Assembly: GCA_001600175.1 (NCBI GenBank)
Contig: BCJC01000007.1
Span: 1,078,115 to 1,142,114 of the forward strand
Length of the DNA stretch: 64,000 nucleotides
Reading direction: 5' to 3'
DNA from: Erythrobasidium yunnanense
Taxonomy: Eukaryota; Basidiomycota; Cystobasidiomycetes; Erythrobasidiales; Erythrobasidiaceae
In this document: positions 25,001 to 36,439 of the stretch, piece after piece
How the letters are laid out: every line of letters begins with the position of its first letter
How positions within the stretch are numbered: the stretch's first letter is position 1
Translations under genes and position numbers: made by a program
Notes under the pieces: generated by a model
Database searches by the model: none
Told to the model about the DNA's origin: nothing
The model's input: only the letters and a program-made list of their open reading frames with translations

Positions 25001-26395
25001 GGCGATCTTCGTGATACCTTCTCACGATAGTCCGATCGCTGCTTGGACACGCTGCAAACTAGGCCTGCCTCCAGAAGAGTCCGGTCGCATCCTCGTACGG
25101 CGTTATGTCAGGGTCGAGTATGCGGTCGTGGAAGCATCTGAGCTTGAAGACGAGGTAGCTCAGCTTCTGGACACTCAGTAAGTCTACATGCTGATATGGA
25201 GTTACTACAGCTGCTGCACGATGTCGGCTTGGTGGTGTTCAACTCAGATGGTCACAGCATCCAGCACGATGCGATAGCTGCCCTGAAGAAGCGCCTGGCA
25301 GAAGACAGCATTTTCAGCGCTATACTGCTTCAAGCCAATTGGCTCGCAAATCTCTCTGCCGAGAAAGGCTTCGAGTCATGTCAAATCGACGCAAGCGCGT
25401 TGAACGGAGGTCTGGATGCGAAGTTATATGCAAGGTTGGCGACTATTCGGCAGAACACCCAAAGAAAGCTTCCTCCGCTCGCAAAAGGTTAGCTTTACTG
25501 CTTTTCAAAGCGGTGATCCACGAGACTGAATCAATCGCGATGTCATAGAGCACGTTGCTAGGTTCCTGCAAGAATGGGATGCCGGCTTCCAGCGAGCTTG
25601 CGCTCTACAATCTTCTGAAGTTGCAGTAGTCATGGTTAAGCAATTCGTTGGAGCACTGCATATTCTACAAAATCTTCTATCTCCGCATCTGGAAAGCGAT
25701 AGTGACATTCTTCAAGTCCCTGCTTTCCGAATGAACGCGGGCGATAGGTGAGATCAGCCGACAGCTGCAATGGCGCAGCAAACGCTTATTTCCATCCGCT
25801 ATAGCCTTCGCAAAGCTATATCATCCTATCTTTCGCCTTTGAAGGAACGCTACATCACGCTAGCCTACTTTCGCGCAAGCCTACAAAGCGGATTATACGT
25901 TGGCAGCGGTGAGTCGGTTCGAGATATTGCTTCTCTAGAAAGGCGCTCACCTCCGTCAACAGATTTAGTCATCGCTCAAGCGTTCCTCCGCCCTCTGTCT
26001 GCGGCGGTTTCCGCTTCGTACGCCGATGTTCGATTGCACCGCAAGTGGTCCCAAGCCAGCATCGACGAGGCTCTCGCACAGTACAAAGAGGAGGTAGCCG
26101 ATGCAGTTCATGCTGTCCTTCTTGTCAGCAAAGAGGCGGAACGAGCCAACGGGAGGAAGCGTTGCAGAACATCTTCTGCGAATGACGTGTCTTTGTACGT
26201 TCATCCGTGAATTCATTCTGTTACTGTCAGCTAATAGCTTATTTCACCTGTAGAACGAGTACTACACAAGCTAAGCGAGTGAAGGAGGATGCAGCTTTAT
26301 TGCCCAAGTATCCGGAAAGTCACTGGCTCCCGAACAAGCTAAGTTCTCTATCAGACCTAATTAACGAGACCAGATCCCTTCTAGAGAAGAAGTAG
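22030..26395 (+). CDS. SAC3: mRNA export factor Sac3 (TREX-2 scaffold)
   Basis: Scaffold of the TREX-2 complex at the nuclear pore, linking transcription to mRNA export with Thp1, Sus1, Cdc31 and Sem1. After a basic N-terminus ([17 protein letters not shown]) comes the SAC3/GANP domain: [89 protein letters not shown] and the winged-helix end. A Ser/Pro linker with FG-poor composition follows. Next is a Lys/Arg-rich helix (about 24600-24750) that is probably the Cdc31/Sus1-binding CID. The C-terminal part has [20 protein letters not shown]. Many 50-70 nt introns interrupt it; the first is 22339-22405. The chosen ATG is the one directly before the basic region. A longer frame opens at 21955 but would crowd the neighbouring gene. 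Confidence 0.92.
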
Positions 26396-26447
26396 TGTCG
26401 CCTTATCAAATTGTTGTTGTATCGCTCGTCATCTACATTCAGCCAAC

Positions 26448-27116
26448 ATGTCGCTGCCAAGCATAGACGCGTGCTGCAACTCTCGCGACAAGCTTGATGA
26501 GCTACTCTCCACACTGCTCGAGCCGTCAGCTTCGCTCAAAGAGCATCTCGTACCTGCCTTATCGTCGTCCATCTCGAAATCGCAGAAGAAACCGGAATCC
26601 TACGGCGAGATTGTAGATTTGAGCGAGCAAGAAGTCGCAAGCTGGAGTCAAGATGACAAGGCGGACTTCCTAGGAGGTCATCCACGAATAGGCGAGGTCA
26701 AGAATCTCAGTGCTCTCAGCAGCAAAGAACAGAATAATGCGCAGAGCACGCCTAAAGAGGTGTTGGATAAGTTACAGGTGAGAGTATCAACAAGATATGC
26801 ACAGTCTACCGGGCATGTATTAAGAAAGAGACGTGCTTCGCAGACCCTCAATGCACTTTACGAAAGCCGGTATCCGAAGCTCAAGTATGTTACGTACGTA
26901 GCAGGAAGGAGTAGAGCACAGGTAGCAGAGGACCTGGAGAAGTTCTTAATGGAAGGCCCAGCAGACAAGACAGGCCGCGACAGCGAGGGTATCGACACCT
27001 CGCCCATCGAGACCTATGTCGAGGGCAGCGAAGAATGGGTCACCGAGCTGGTACGAGGCTTGAAAGACGTCTTCCTCATCGCGAAAGCTAGGCTAAAGGG
27101 CCTCGGACTGCACTAG
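26448..27116 (+). CDS. OHCU decarboxylase (urate degradation)
   Basis: Converts 2-oxo-4-hydroxy-4-carboxy-5-ureidoimidazoline to S-allantoin, the third step after uricase and HIU hydrolase, usually peroxisomal or cytosolic. Hallmarks are the helical start, DFLGGHPRIGEVKNLSALSS with the catalytic His, LNALYESRYPKLKYVTYVAG, RSRAQVAEDLEKFL, and the C-terminal GLKDVFLIAKARLKGL. Positions 26778-26843 form a 66-nt GT...AG segment that stays open in frame but inserts 22 residues where the family has none. I read it as an intron, giving LDKLQ-TLNALY. It begins only 52 nt after the SAC3 stop, on the same strand. Confidence 0.9.
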   Translation: MSLPSIDACCNSRDKLDELLSTLLEPSASLKEHLVPALSSSISKSQKKPESYGEIVDLSEQEVASWSQDDKADFLGGHPRIGEVKNLSALSSKEQNNAQSTPKEVLDKLQVRVSTRYAQSTGHVLRKRRASQTLNALYESRYPKLKYVTYVAGRSRAQVAEDLEKFLMEGPADKTGRDSEGIDTSPIETYVEGSEEWVTELVRGLKDVFLIAKARLKGLGLH

Positions 27117-27489
27117 ACCATAACAGAAATGGTCAGCGATTCTGATCTGGCTGCCTGGAAATCTGGATTGCAGTAAAGGAAAGGACAGGGAGGTAATCAG
27201 GCAGCTTGTGTCCCTGGGACAGCTGCGGCCTAAGGTTATCTGTCATCGACGAAGCGCGAGGACCTGTCCTTGAAGTCAAGGCAGGCCCATCGCCAGCGCT
27301 CATAGTACAAGGATGACATTTCAAGGTATTCATCGTGTAGCTGGGGCAGGGAGTAGTAGTAAATCATACAGCAAATGCGACTTACAGCTTTTGAGATCTT
27401 TCCATCGTTACGCGAAAAGCAAGCCATCTTGAAACGTCAAAAGACAAGAAACAAGTCAGCTCTTTACCGCAGAACTAAAGGCAGCCAGC
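27117..27489. other. Intergenic, promoter of kelch gene
   Basis: 373 nt between two rightward genes. Nothing beyond the expected terminator and promoter is visible. Confidence 0.35.
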
Positions 27490-30094
27490 ATGGACCGAGC
27501 ACGAAGGAAACGACGAGCAAGATGTGCCTGTACTTGTATGGCGCTGAGCTGGCTGGCCGTCGCAGCTTCGGCGTCAGCGAGCCCATCCGCTTTCGAACGA
27601 GTTCCAGCAGCGAGAATCATGCATCCCTTCGACAACGACGCGCTCATAGACAACATGAAGGTGCTACAGAGGAGGAATACGACGTCGAGCGAACGGACGC
27701 GAGCAAGATACGGCCATTCTGCAGTCTGTTTACCGGAAAAACACCAAGTGCTTTACATCGGAGGACAGATAGGGACGCATGGCACTTATGTCACCAACGA
27801 TATACTCTCATTCAACATTTCAGAAAGCTACGATCAGACGAAGAACCCGAAGATTATGCCCGACCTGTCAGACAAATTAGTGCCTAATGCTTGGACAGCG
27901 ACAGGCACAACAAACAACGGTAGTGTGATATGGTCAATCGGAGGAGTCACACAAGACTGTCAGAGCGATGCGTCTGCGTATATATTCAACGCAAGCGACC
28001 CCGAAGCTGTCTGGCGAGCGACAGAGCCTGCAGGATCACTACGGCCTCCTCGACGGCGTCAAGCCAAAGCAATCAGCATATACGACAAAGACAAGGATGT
28101 CGACAAGATCTACGTCTTCGGAGGGATAGCGGAGCCTTATACGTGTTCGCTGGAAACAGTTGCCTACTTGGCGATGGATGTTTGGCGGATCCTTCGAGAT
28201 GGGGATTCATTACCTCAGATCGAGATTGTTCCATGGAAGTCATCTGCTGCTCATGCGGAAGACTACGATAGCGACCCCTTCAGACCACCTGTCAGCGATT
28301 ATACTGCAGTGTATCTGCCCGATAAGCAAGAGATCGCTTACTTTGGAGGCCAAGATGCAGCTGGCAACCTAGTGCAGATGGACTTGGTATTACTCTTTAA
28401 CATCAGGACGCAGACCTTCTCTGTCCATGTAAGCGGACCTTCAGAAGGTTAGCTTGGCTAGAATTTCAACTAATCTATTCGTTCTACAGAAAACAGATGC
28501 TACAGCACTCCCGACGCCACGTATGGGACACACTTCTGTTCTTCTAGAAGATGGCCGCATCTTGGTGCACGGCGGAGTCGGGAATGGAAGAGCGACACTG
28601 AAGGACTCGCTTTACGTGTTGGACCCAAGCCAGATTCCATGGACCTGGAGTATACTTAATACACCTACAGACGGACCGAGTCTAGCATATCATTCTTCAA
28701 CTTTGATACATCGAGATGTCCTCTTGGTTGCCTACGGTCTCGACACGCGCACTCAAGAGACAAGCGATAAGCTGCATTTCCTGTCACGCGGTCAAGACGG
28801 ATGGACATGGTCTCAGCAGAACCCACTGGCATCCTCACCATCGCCGGTAGCTCGCGGAGCCCAAGTTGGCGACGCTTTAGCCGGCATTACGGATCTGCCT
28901 CAGACTAGTGGAGTCCTCCAGGCCGCTCAGCAGCTCTTGACAAATTCTCTGGTGCGAATGACGGAAGGAAGTGCGGCGGCAGAAACAGAAGTCGGCGCTC
29001 TGCCAGGGGGAGACGATCCCAACGGAAACAGTGTGCCTTTGACTAGCTCACGTACAAGTATGCATGCCGCATTCACCTCCTCTTCGAGCTCTGCAGTAAA
29101 GACGCGCGATTCCGAAGTCAATTCTGCGCTCTCACCGGAAGGGTCAGACAGCTCTTCTCCCGACACTTCCTCTTCATCCTCAGGCGAAAGTAAATCTCAG
29201 GTCATAGCCGGCGCCGTCACGGGTGCCTTCGTACTAGCGATAGTCGCGGGAATGGCTGGTCTCTACTTCCGACGCAAAGCTTCCGCTTCTGCCAAAGAAG
29301 CCGATACAGCAGATAATGAGAAAGAAGAAGCTGCGCCGCCTGTCTCTGAAATGCTGTATACTCGTCAAGCGCCTAGAAGGATGCTCAGCCTCGGAAGTAC
29401 AGCTAGCTATAAGAGTGGGAGGACGAGCGGGTATATCGAGAAATCGGCAAGTCAGGAAGGAAGACCAGGTAGAGACTCGGCTTTCATGCCACTGTCAGAG
29501 TCAGAAGCTCTCGAAGCAGTGGATGAGTTCGGACGCCTTTCGCCCTTGAAGCCTAGTGGATATAGAAAGCGCGCAACACTCTCAGAAAGACCAGTCATCG
29601 AGCATATGGTGTCTTCCTCTTCCCTGGCATCGGAAGACTCCCGAGCATCAGTTGCCGAATACCCTTTCCTCACCTCCGTACCCATCCTTGCTCTTCAATC
29701 ACAAGATGCCTCCCGGCCTACTTCGCAAATATCGCAGAACCAGACGGTGCTTCAGACCAATCTTGGCCGGAGCCATTCCTTATTGACGAGCAGCAGCAAA
29801 TACAGTCACGATAGCGATTACAAGAGTCCGGGAAGATTGGCACCGCTGCGATATGCAGAAAGAGTTGTGGCTTCTACTCCGCTTCCATCGCGCGAGTTTG
29901 GCGGACCTGAAGAAGCGATGGATCCGTTTGCTGATCCAGCTGTAGTGAGTTGGTTTGCTATGTCAAGAGCTATGCACCCGCTGACACAGATTGAGCAGGA
30001 TGGCATGACAATTGTTCCAGATGCACCCATGCGGATACGAGATCCCGAATCCATCCCCAACATATTGCGGCCAAATACACCACGGCGCCATTAG
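27490..30094 (+). CDS. Kelch-repeat single-pass membrane protein
   Basis: About 850 residues. The N-terminus has a hydrophobic signal (ALSWLAVAASASASPSA). The extracellular part carries kelch-type blades: YGHSAVCLPEKHQVLYIGGQ, WSIGGVTQD, KIYVFGGIAEPY, YTAVYLPDKQEIAYFGGQD, and PRMGHTSVLLEDGRILVHGG. A Ser/Thr-rich stalk leads to one transmembrane helix, VIAGAVTGAFVLAIVAGMAG, with the stop-transfer sequence YFRRK. The cytoplasmic tail of about 270 residues is Ser-rich. A 49-nt intron (28448-28496) joins GPSED to ATALPTPRM. The second exon alone would lose the blade before it. Fungal proteins of this layout are often annotated as galactose oxidase/kelch proteins, but ligand and role are unknown. 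Confidence 0.8.
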
Positions 30095-30249
30095 AGCTCG
30101 CCTAATCGGCCGGTCCATCAGCAAAGTTGTGTTGCTTGTGTACAGATAAGTGTCAGTAGCATGAGTTATAGGTGTGAATAGAGGGTTTAAGCAGTCTCGG
30201 ACGTATCTTGTTGTATCATACTACTCTACAACATCCGCGCTGACTATAG

Positions 30250-31866
30250 CTACACGCACAACGATACAACCAATGTCCATAACGTTATCATACTAATCAT
30301 CCCCACCTTCAAAGTGCGTCTAGGCGAATCTGACGTAACCCCTATGCCTGACCACCTCCTTCTAGTCGTGAGCAGTATACTTCCCATATCATTACATCTA
30401 ACATTCCCGAATCTATCCTTCGCACGCGTGGCTGCACCATGTTCCTTTATCCCTCTCTTCAGGTAGCTGGGATCGTCTCCGCCTTGTACATTCCCAAATG
30501 CTATCTGTTTTGCATACGGGTAAGAGTATGACTGCTCAAGCGTGATTGTCTTGAGTGGGCACTGGAAAGCGTTGCTGATGAGAGGCGGACAGGAAGCCGC
30601 TACGAGATGGCATGTATCGATACAAGGTGGGATCTCGTAGTATGGAAACGCTGCATCCGGTAGTGAAGGTGTCCGGGAATCATTCGCTGACGTTCGATGG
30701 AAAGTCGTCACAATGTTCGTCTCGTCGAAATCGTCTGGATCTACGGGGTCTTGCGGTGTAGGTGATGCAGCTGATTCGTCTGTACACCGGGGCATACGGA
30801 TCCCGCATAGCCAGGACTGGTAGGCGTCCAGACATTGATCACATGATCGTACGTATGAGTACATGCCCTGCTCTTTGCGTACCGGCGCATGGCAGGGAAA
30901 GGTCTCCAGTGTCGTGTTGAAAGCGAAGATGGAAGGAGCGATAGTGGCGTTGTAGAGCGCGAGAAGGGATGGAGTGTCGAGAGAAGGTGGTGCAGGAACG
31001 CTATGTGCCAACCACGGACAAAATGGGACATCGAACAGTAATCGACAATTATTGGCCGATTTGGTTTTAAAGAATTGCCTAGTGAACAGCCTAGAAGCTG
31101 TGCTACTGCCTGAGGTGATTGTATCGTTCTGGATGCCCCAGAGAGAATAGTTGGTGCCGGGTGTCAAGCCAGATGCGGCATACTGTATTCTCACTCCGCC
31201 CCGTTCCGTCTCGTTGATGCCGCCTCCTTCATGCAGTGCTAGCTCTACCACTCCTCTCTTCGTTGTGGACGTCTCTATACTACTCTGAGGTCTTACTGCT
31301 GTATTGCTGACTTCTTGCAAAGTGCGCAAGTAGCAAGTCGAGTTTGCAAGATCCTCCCTGACCAGGGATGTAGGCACAATGAAGGCCTCGTACACAGGAG
31401 GCTGCTCAAGCAGATTACTAGGGTAGGTAGGAGATGTGAGCAACGCCGTAGTATTGTCCGAGTCTTCGTACGAGAACAAAGGGACTTTATTGAGCGTGCT
31501 CCAGGGATTTGACGTGGTCACGCCCAACTCGTAGGTGATATCTCCTGTACTTCCATCAGGTCTATTGAACACTACAGTAGTATCCTGTCCTGCTTCTTCC
31601 ACGGGGTATACCGTGATGTTGGCATACCCTCCCTGGATGAAGCTTCCATAGGTATAGCTGGAATTTGTGTAGGCGGTGAAAGCGTTGAAATCAGAAGCAT
31701 TGTAGGAGGAAGACGCCGAGAGGGAGCAGAGGGAGAGGGTCAAGGAGATCTTATCAAATAAGCCCAAGGGAAAGACAGCGGCAGGGATAACATAAGACGC
31801 CGAGGTGGAAGTAGCCGATAAAGACGCCGAAATGAGGGTAGGCAGGCTGCTCAAGGTGGTCGTCAT
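30250..31866 (-). CDS. MID1: Stretch-activated calcium channel subunit Mid1
   Basis: Plasma-membrane/ER glycoprotein that works with Cch1 in stress-induced calcium entry. About 540 residues without introns, near the yeast length of 548. It has a hydrophobic start, many N-glycosylation sites (NSSY, NATI, NDTI, NTTL) and GLTPGTNYSLWGIQND. The family-defining Cys-rich C-terminal part is visible: CRLLFDVPFCPWLA, SCDQCLDAYQSWLCGIRMPR, CTDES, IPPCIDTCHLVAASCPP and FQCPL. I start at the ATG encoding MTTTLSSLPTL; an open frame continues upstream but lacks ATG. It is divergent from the pseudo-deubiquitinase gene with only about 125 nt between starts, and that gap contains CACGTG at 31903-31908. Confidence 0.9.
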   Translation of the reverse strand: MTTTLSSLPTLISASLSATSTSASYVIPAAVFPLGLFDKISLTLSLCSLSASSSYNASDFNAFTAYTNSSYTYGSFIQGGYANITVYPVEEAGQDTTVVFNRPDGSTGDITYELGVTTSNPWSTLNKVPLFSYEDSDNTTALLTSPTYPSNLLEQPPVYEAFIVPTSLVREDLANSTCYLRTLQEVSNTAVRPQSSIETSTTKRGVVELALHEGGGINETERGGVRIQYAASGLTPGTNYSLWGIQNDTITSGSSTASRLFTRQFFKTKSANNCRLLFDVPFCPWLAHSVPAPPSLDTPSLLALYNATIAPSIFAFNTTLETFPCHAPVRKEQGMYSYVRSCDQCLDAYQSWLCGIRMPRCTDESAASPTPQDPVDPDDFDETNIVTTFHRTSANDSRTPSLPDAAFPYYEIPPCIDTCHLVAASCPPLISNAFQCPLKTITLEQSYSYPYAKQIAFGNVQGGDDPSYLKRGIKEHGAATRAKDRFGNVRCNDMGSILLTTRRRWSGIGVTSDSPRRTLKVGMISMITLWTLVVSLCV

Positions 31867-31990
31867 TCCATTCAATGGGAGTGAGGGAGACCAAGGAAAA
31901 AGCACGTGCCTCCATTTCCGCGCAAAGAGACTCCGAGTCTTTGATTGCTTTCACAGGTTGGCTTCACTCCATTCAGACTAACGAGATGCA

Positions 31991-34900
31991 ATGAGCCTAC
32001 AGCACCTGCAGACATTGAAGGACTTTGGTTTCCCCGAGGACGACATACATAAAGCTCTAGCAAAGTTTGGCAAGGATCTGGATGTCCAGCAAGCTCTCGA
32101 CTATATTCTCGAAGGATGTCCACCAGATAATAACAGCAACGTATCCTCCTTCCCTGCTCCTGCCGCTTATCCCCTACCTCCCAGCTATGACCAAAGCGTG
32201 CACCAGCAGTCTGAGCATGAAGCGGCAGCAGCGCAGAGCCTGGCAGCCCTGCAGAATCAGAGAGTAAACAACATGAGCGCAGAAGAGCAGTGGAAGACCT
32301 TCCAGCCTACGCCGTCTGTGCCCAACAATTATGGACAGTCCTCCAAGTTCAGCGACGACGGCAATGACAACGATCAAGCAGCAAGAGGAAGAGCAGGAAG
32401 ACCGTCGCCAGTAGATGGCAGCAGTGCAGATATGCCAATAGACCTCACCACCGTCTCGACAACGGCCACGCCTGACCATTCACAAGGTCCTCCGCCTCTT
32501 ATAGACGCTGAAGGGAACGAGGAAGACGAGATGCAACAAGCTATCCGCTTGTCGTTGCAAGACCAGTCACAGATGACTGGTTACGATTCGAACGTGGCCA
32601 GCGCCGGGAGCATGAGCAGGGTTGCTAGTCAGCAAGGAGGAACAGGCGCGACTTCAGTTACAGCAGGACCAGGAGGAGGTGCTCTAGTCCCCGTTAGCAG
32701 CGTAAAGTCTAAAGAAGAACAAGAGGAGGAAGATATGCGGCAGGCCATGAACGCTAGTATGGCCGATATGGCGAGTTCTGGCATGCTCGCTACCGAAGCT
32801 GTGCCAGACGATCCTACGACACAGATCAGAGCCAGCGCAGATACTCCTGTCATCTTGGTCGCTCCCTCTGCCCTGACATCTCATATCCCTGCACTCCTGC
32901 AAGTCCTCTATGCAGACCTTCCCTTCAGGGCAGCCATCTTGCGCTTCCGAATACCTTGGGAGGAAGATACCCTGCACTTCTTATACATGGACTTCCACCA
33001 GGAAGTCACCGCCTATCCCACCAGAAGCCTACTACCGGACAATACAAGAGAATGTGTCTTTCGAATGGCGGCTCTGCAGCGGCTCTTTGTCTATATGAGC
33101 AGTACGAAGCGCAGCAAAGGATATATCACAGACTTTCTGGATACATTTGGCCGAGCAGGACATACAGGAGTCATGGCGAGCCCGTTGGAAGACCTGAAAG
33201 AACTGCACAATCATATTTGCACCTCTTTCTCGGCTTATGCCGTTACTGGCCAACCAGAACCCGACGAAGATTACAAGAGCCTTCGGCAAATACTATTCAC
33301 ACATGCAGTACCGATCGAACTCTTCGACAAGGCTGCGATAGCCACTCTAGAGACGTATGATTTGTATCCTTACGACCCCGACGATAAGTCTCCATCAATA
33401 ACACAGTGGATAGCTGGAACAGGTTTAACAGCCTATCCACCGGAGATGAACGATACCTACTCGGCACTGGACGGTTTATTGGCATCAGAGGACAGTCGCG
33501 GCTTCCTCCTCACACCGAGCCAGTCCCTCTGCTTCTTCCTGAAGAAAGACAGCGCGAATAACCTCTCGACCGGCAATACTTATGCTCCTCCGCCTGGCCC
33601 TCCTCCTGGCAATGCCTGGGAGACGCCGCAGAACGAAAGCCTCTTCAAAGTGGTTCCAGAACTTCGGCTAGATCGCTATGTCTGGCAGAACCGGGGAAGT
33701 GTATCGGACATACGAGAGAAACACGACGCTCTGCGAAAGCAATTGAGCATTCTGAAGCGTAGGCAAGCGAGCCTTGCAACCCATGTTAAGACTGGTAGAT
33801 CGATACTGGGCAAGGAAGAGGACGGAAAGACACTCAAGGGCCTTCTGTGGACAGTCCAGGAGCGCCTGGAGACGTTGTCTGAAGGAATACAGGATGCAGA
33901 AAGAAAGAACGCACAGATGGCGCTTGCGAAGAAGCTTGAGCAGATCATTCAAGCCATCAAGCAAGAAGCGGATTGTAGGTCTTCTCTATGTACGTATAGT
34001 CGCGAGATCTCTGATTCCGACTTGCGTTCACAGCTATCGCTCGGCGGATAGCTCAACTGACCCAAGAAATTACGGATCTATGGGACGACAACTTGCTCCC
34101 GGTGCCGGAGCTACTCTACGACCTCCGCAGCCTTCTTTTCTGGAGAGGTATACCTGGTCGCGAGTCTTGCCATGCATATGTACGCTCAGGCCGTGCGGAA
34201 TATTCGCTAGATGGCAGGAAGATAGGCCATGATTTGTGGTGGAGAATCGGCGAGAACAGCGTTGTCGAAGTATCGCAGTCAGAAGCGTTGAACGATACTA
34301 CGGGAATGCTCATGCAAGGTGCAGGGGCGCTCGTACATGGATACACAGCAAGACAGGCAGCAGAGCAGGCCAGACAGAACATGCACGTCAATCCACTTAT
34401 GGCGGTACGTAGTCGCTATCTCGATGAGGTAATACTATGCTAAGACAGCAGCGTCTTTGCAGAAACTTATAGACGAAAGTAACAAAGATTTCGCGCAAGG
34501 GCTGCCTGCAGAGTACACACAATCATGGGGCTACCCGCAAAATTCAGCTGGACCAACAGTCGAGAATGCGGAAAAGGATGCTGGCATGCCGATGGCAACA
34601 GATAGTCTTCCAGCACCTACATCGAATGCTTCGCCCACGCAGACAACGACGATGTACCTCCGAGGTGGCGTCAGCAACAATCGCCGGCGGTCGAGTGTCT
34701 CGTCTGGCACAGGCTCCATCGCATCTACCTCCCGTGTGCGGATCGGAGACGATGAGGATGCCCTAAGCGATGGTGATGCGGACGAAGGGAATGGCGAGAC
34801 TGTCGAACTTGGGTTCGCTGAGAAAATGACGAAGAAAGGCTTCAAGGTTGTCAAAGACGTCGGGAAGATAGGTGGAAGGCCAACTTGGCTGAATTGTGCT

Positions 34901-36199
34901 CTTCCTCTGAAGAAAGAGATGATACAGTGTCGGGCGTGTCAAGCACAAATGAATTTCTTATTACAGGTGAGGAGAATTGCCGACATATGCCCTGGCTGGT
35001 GCTGAGTATCTTCTTCGTAGATCAATGCACCGAAAGATGACTTGCCTCAAGCTTCCTACCGCACGCTATACGTATATACGTGCAGTAAAGGGTCTTGTCT
35101 GTCGAAGAAAGCCCTTGGCAGGTAAGCGAGGTCCGAATTTCTGTGGAGACGTTTCAACTTATGCCGCATCCTGTCGCTTGCACAGCACAAGGGTGCTCCG
35201 GACGCAACTACCTTCGGACAATCCATACTACGATGTAGAAGACCCTGCCGCGCAAAGTATGTTACAGCGGTTCAAGGATAAGCAATGTCAGTGACCATTT
35301 TCGCTGTACTCGAAGTATATCACTGACTCTTGTTGATGCAGACGCTTCATTCTGTGCGGACTGCAAGATGAAGCACGAGGGTGCCTGCACGTCAACTGTG
35401 TGGAAAGAATGGCTCATCGAGACGGGTCCAGAGGAGCTGGACGAAGATGATCTAGAACCGGAAGGTAAGCTCAAAGCTTGTCTTGTTTTTAAGGCTGTCT
35501 GATGAGCTTGCTACATAGACGCTGCAAAGTTGATGAGCTCTGCAACTTTGAGCAACGAAGATACGTCTGCGGACGCGAATGAGCCAGATACAAAATCGTC
35601 AGTCGATGCTGCCTTCCTTCGTTTCCAAGATAGACTGGATTGCGATCCGGACCAGGTCCTTCGGTAAGCTTGCTCAACATAGCAAATTGAAACATCAGCC
35701 AATGTCGGGAGTGCAGCTACTACCCCTCGGATGTAGCGAAGAAGGCGGAGCCTCTCTGGGTGTCAGATGATGGCAAGCCTGGCGCTGGCGACATCACTCA
35801 TTGCGTCTGTGGATCTTCAAGGAGTTGCGAGTTTCAGGTATGTCAAAACAAACTTTGCTCTGTCATTCATAGCTGAAATGATTCGCGTGCAGATTCTGTC
35901 AACGATACTATCGTACATCGGGGTTGACGATCTGGACAAAGATGCTCTTGACTTTGGAACTATTGCGGTGTTCACCTGCGACGCTTCCGTGAGTATTTGC
36001 ATGTCTCAGCCCTTTGTGAGCACGACTAACACAGCTTGATGCTCGGTCTCGGCCAAAGTGTTCAACGAAGCCGCCAGATACTTCAGACAACTCGCTCTTG
36101 CAGGAGGATTCATTCAAGCATTTCGTGCCGCAGGAGGGATGGGTGGAGGAAGTCAGCTTTGTTCAAAATTACTCGTCGAGGGGCCTTGAGTTCCGGTAG
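31991..36199 (+). CDS. UBA/UIM pseudo-deubiquitinase fused in frame to a PDCD2/Tsr4 domain
   Basis: N-terminal UBA (LKDFGFPEDDIHKALAKF, QQALDYILEG), two UIM-like helices (DEMQQAIRLSLQDQ, EDMRQAMNASMAD), then a USP25/28-like fold. The usual Cys-box is SALTSHIPALLQVLY with no Cys, and the His-box reads YDLRSLLFWRG..ESCHAYV with no GH, so catalysis looks lost. Exons 31991-33974, 34034-34404 and 34463-34966 join without a stop. They run into a PDCD2/Tsr4 domain: VELGFAEK, GKIGGRPTWLN, CRACQAQMNFLLQINAPKDD, RTLYVYTC, RVLRTQLPSDNPYY, DPDQVLR, CVCGSSRSCEFQ, DFGTIAVFTCDAS, ending SSRGLEFR. Tsr4 is a dedicated chaperone of ribosomal protein uS5. An internal start for a separate Tsr4 gene cannot be excluded; Met codons at 34585 and 34652 are in frame. 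Confidence 0.8.
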
Positions 36200-36439
36200 C
36201 GGCAATGCAGACGCGTCAACGCATGCACAACCTGAGCTTTGTCGTATTGCTTGACTGTCCTTTGCCTGCTGCTTACTTGCGACACGTCGACGTGGCATGC
36301 CCAGCTTACTACTTGTGTTTGGTGGCGGTAGAGTGCCTGAGAGCCTTTCCTCAGCCCTTTGTCGTGCTTGCCCTTTTGCGGTGAAATTGATCATTTCCAA
36401 GGTTGACTCTGCTCCAAAACATACTACAAATTCAAGACT

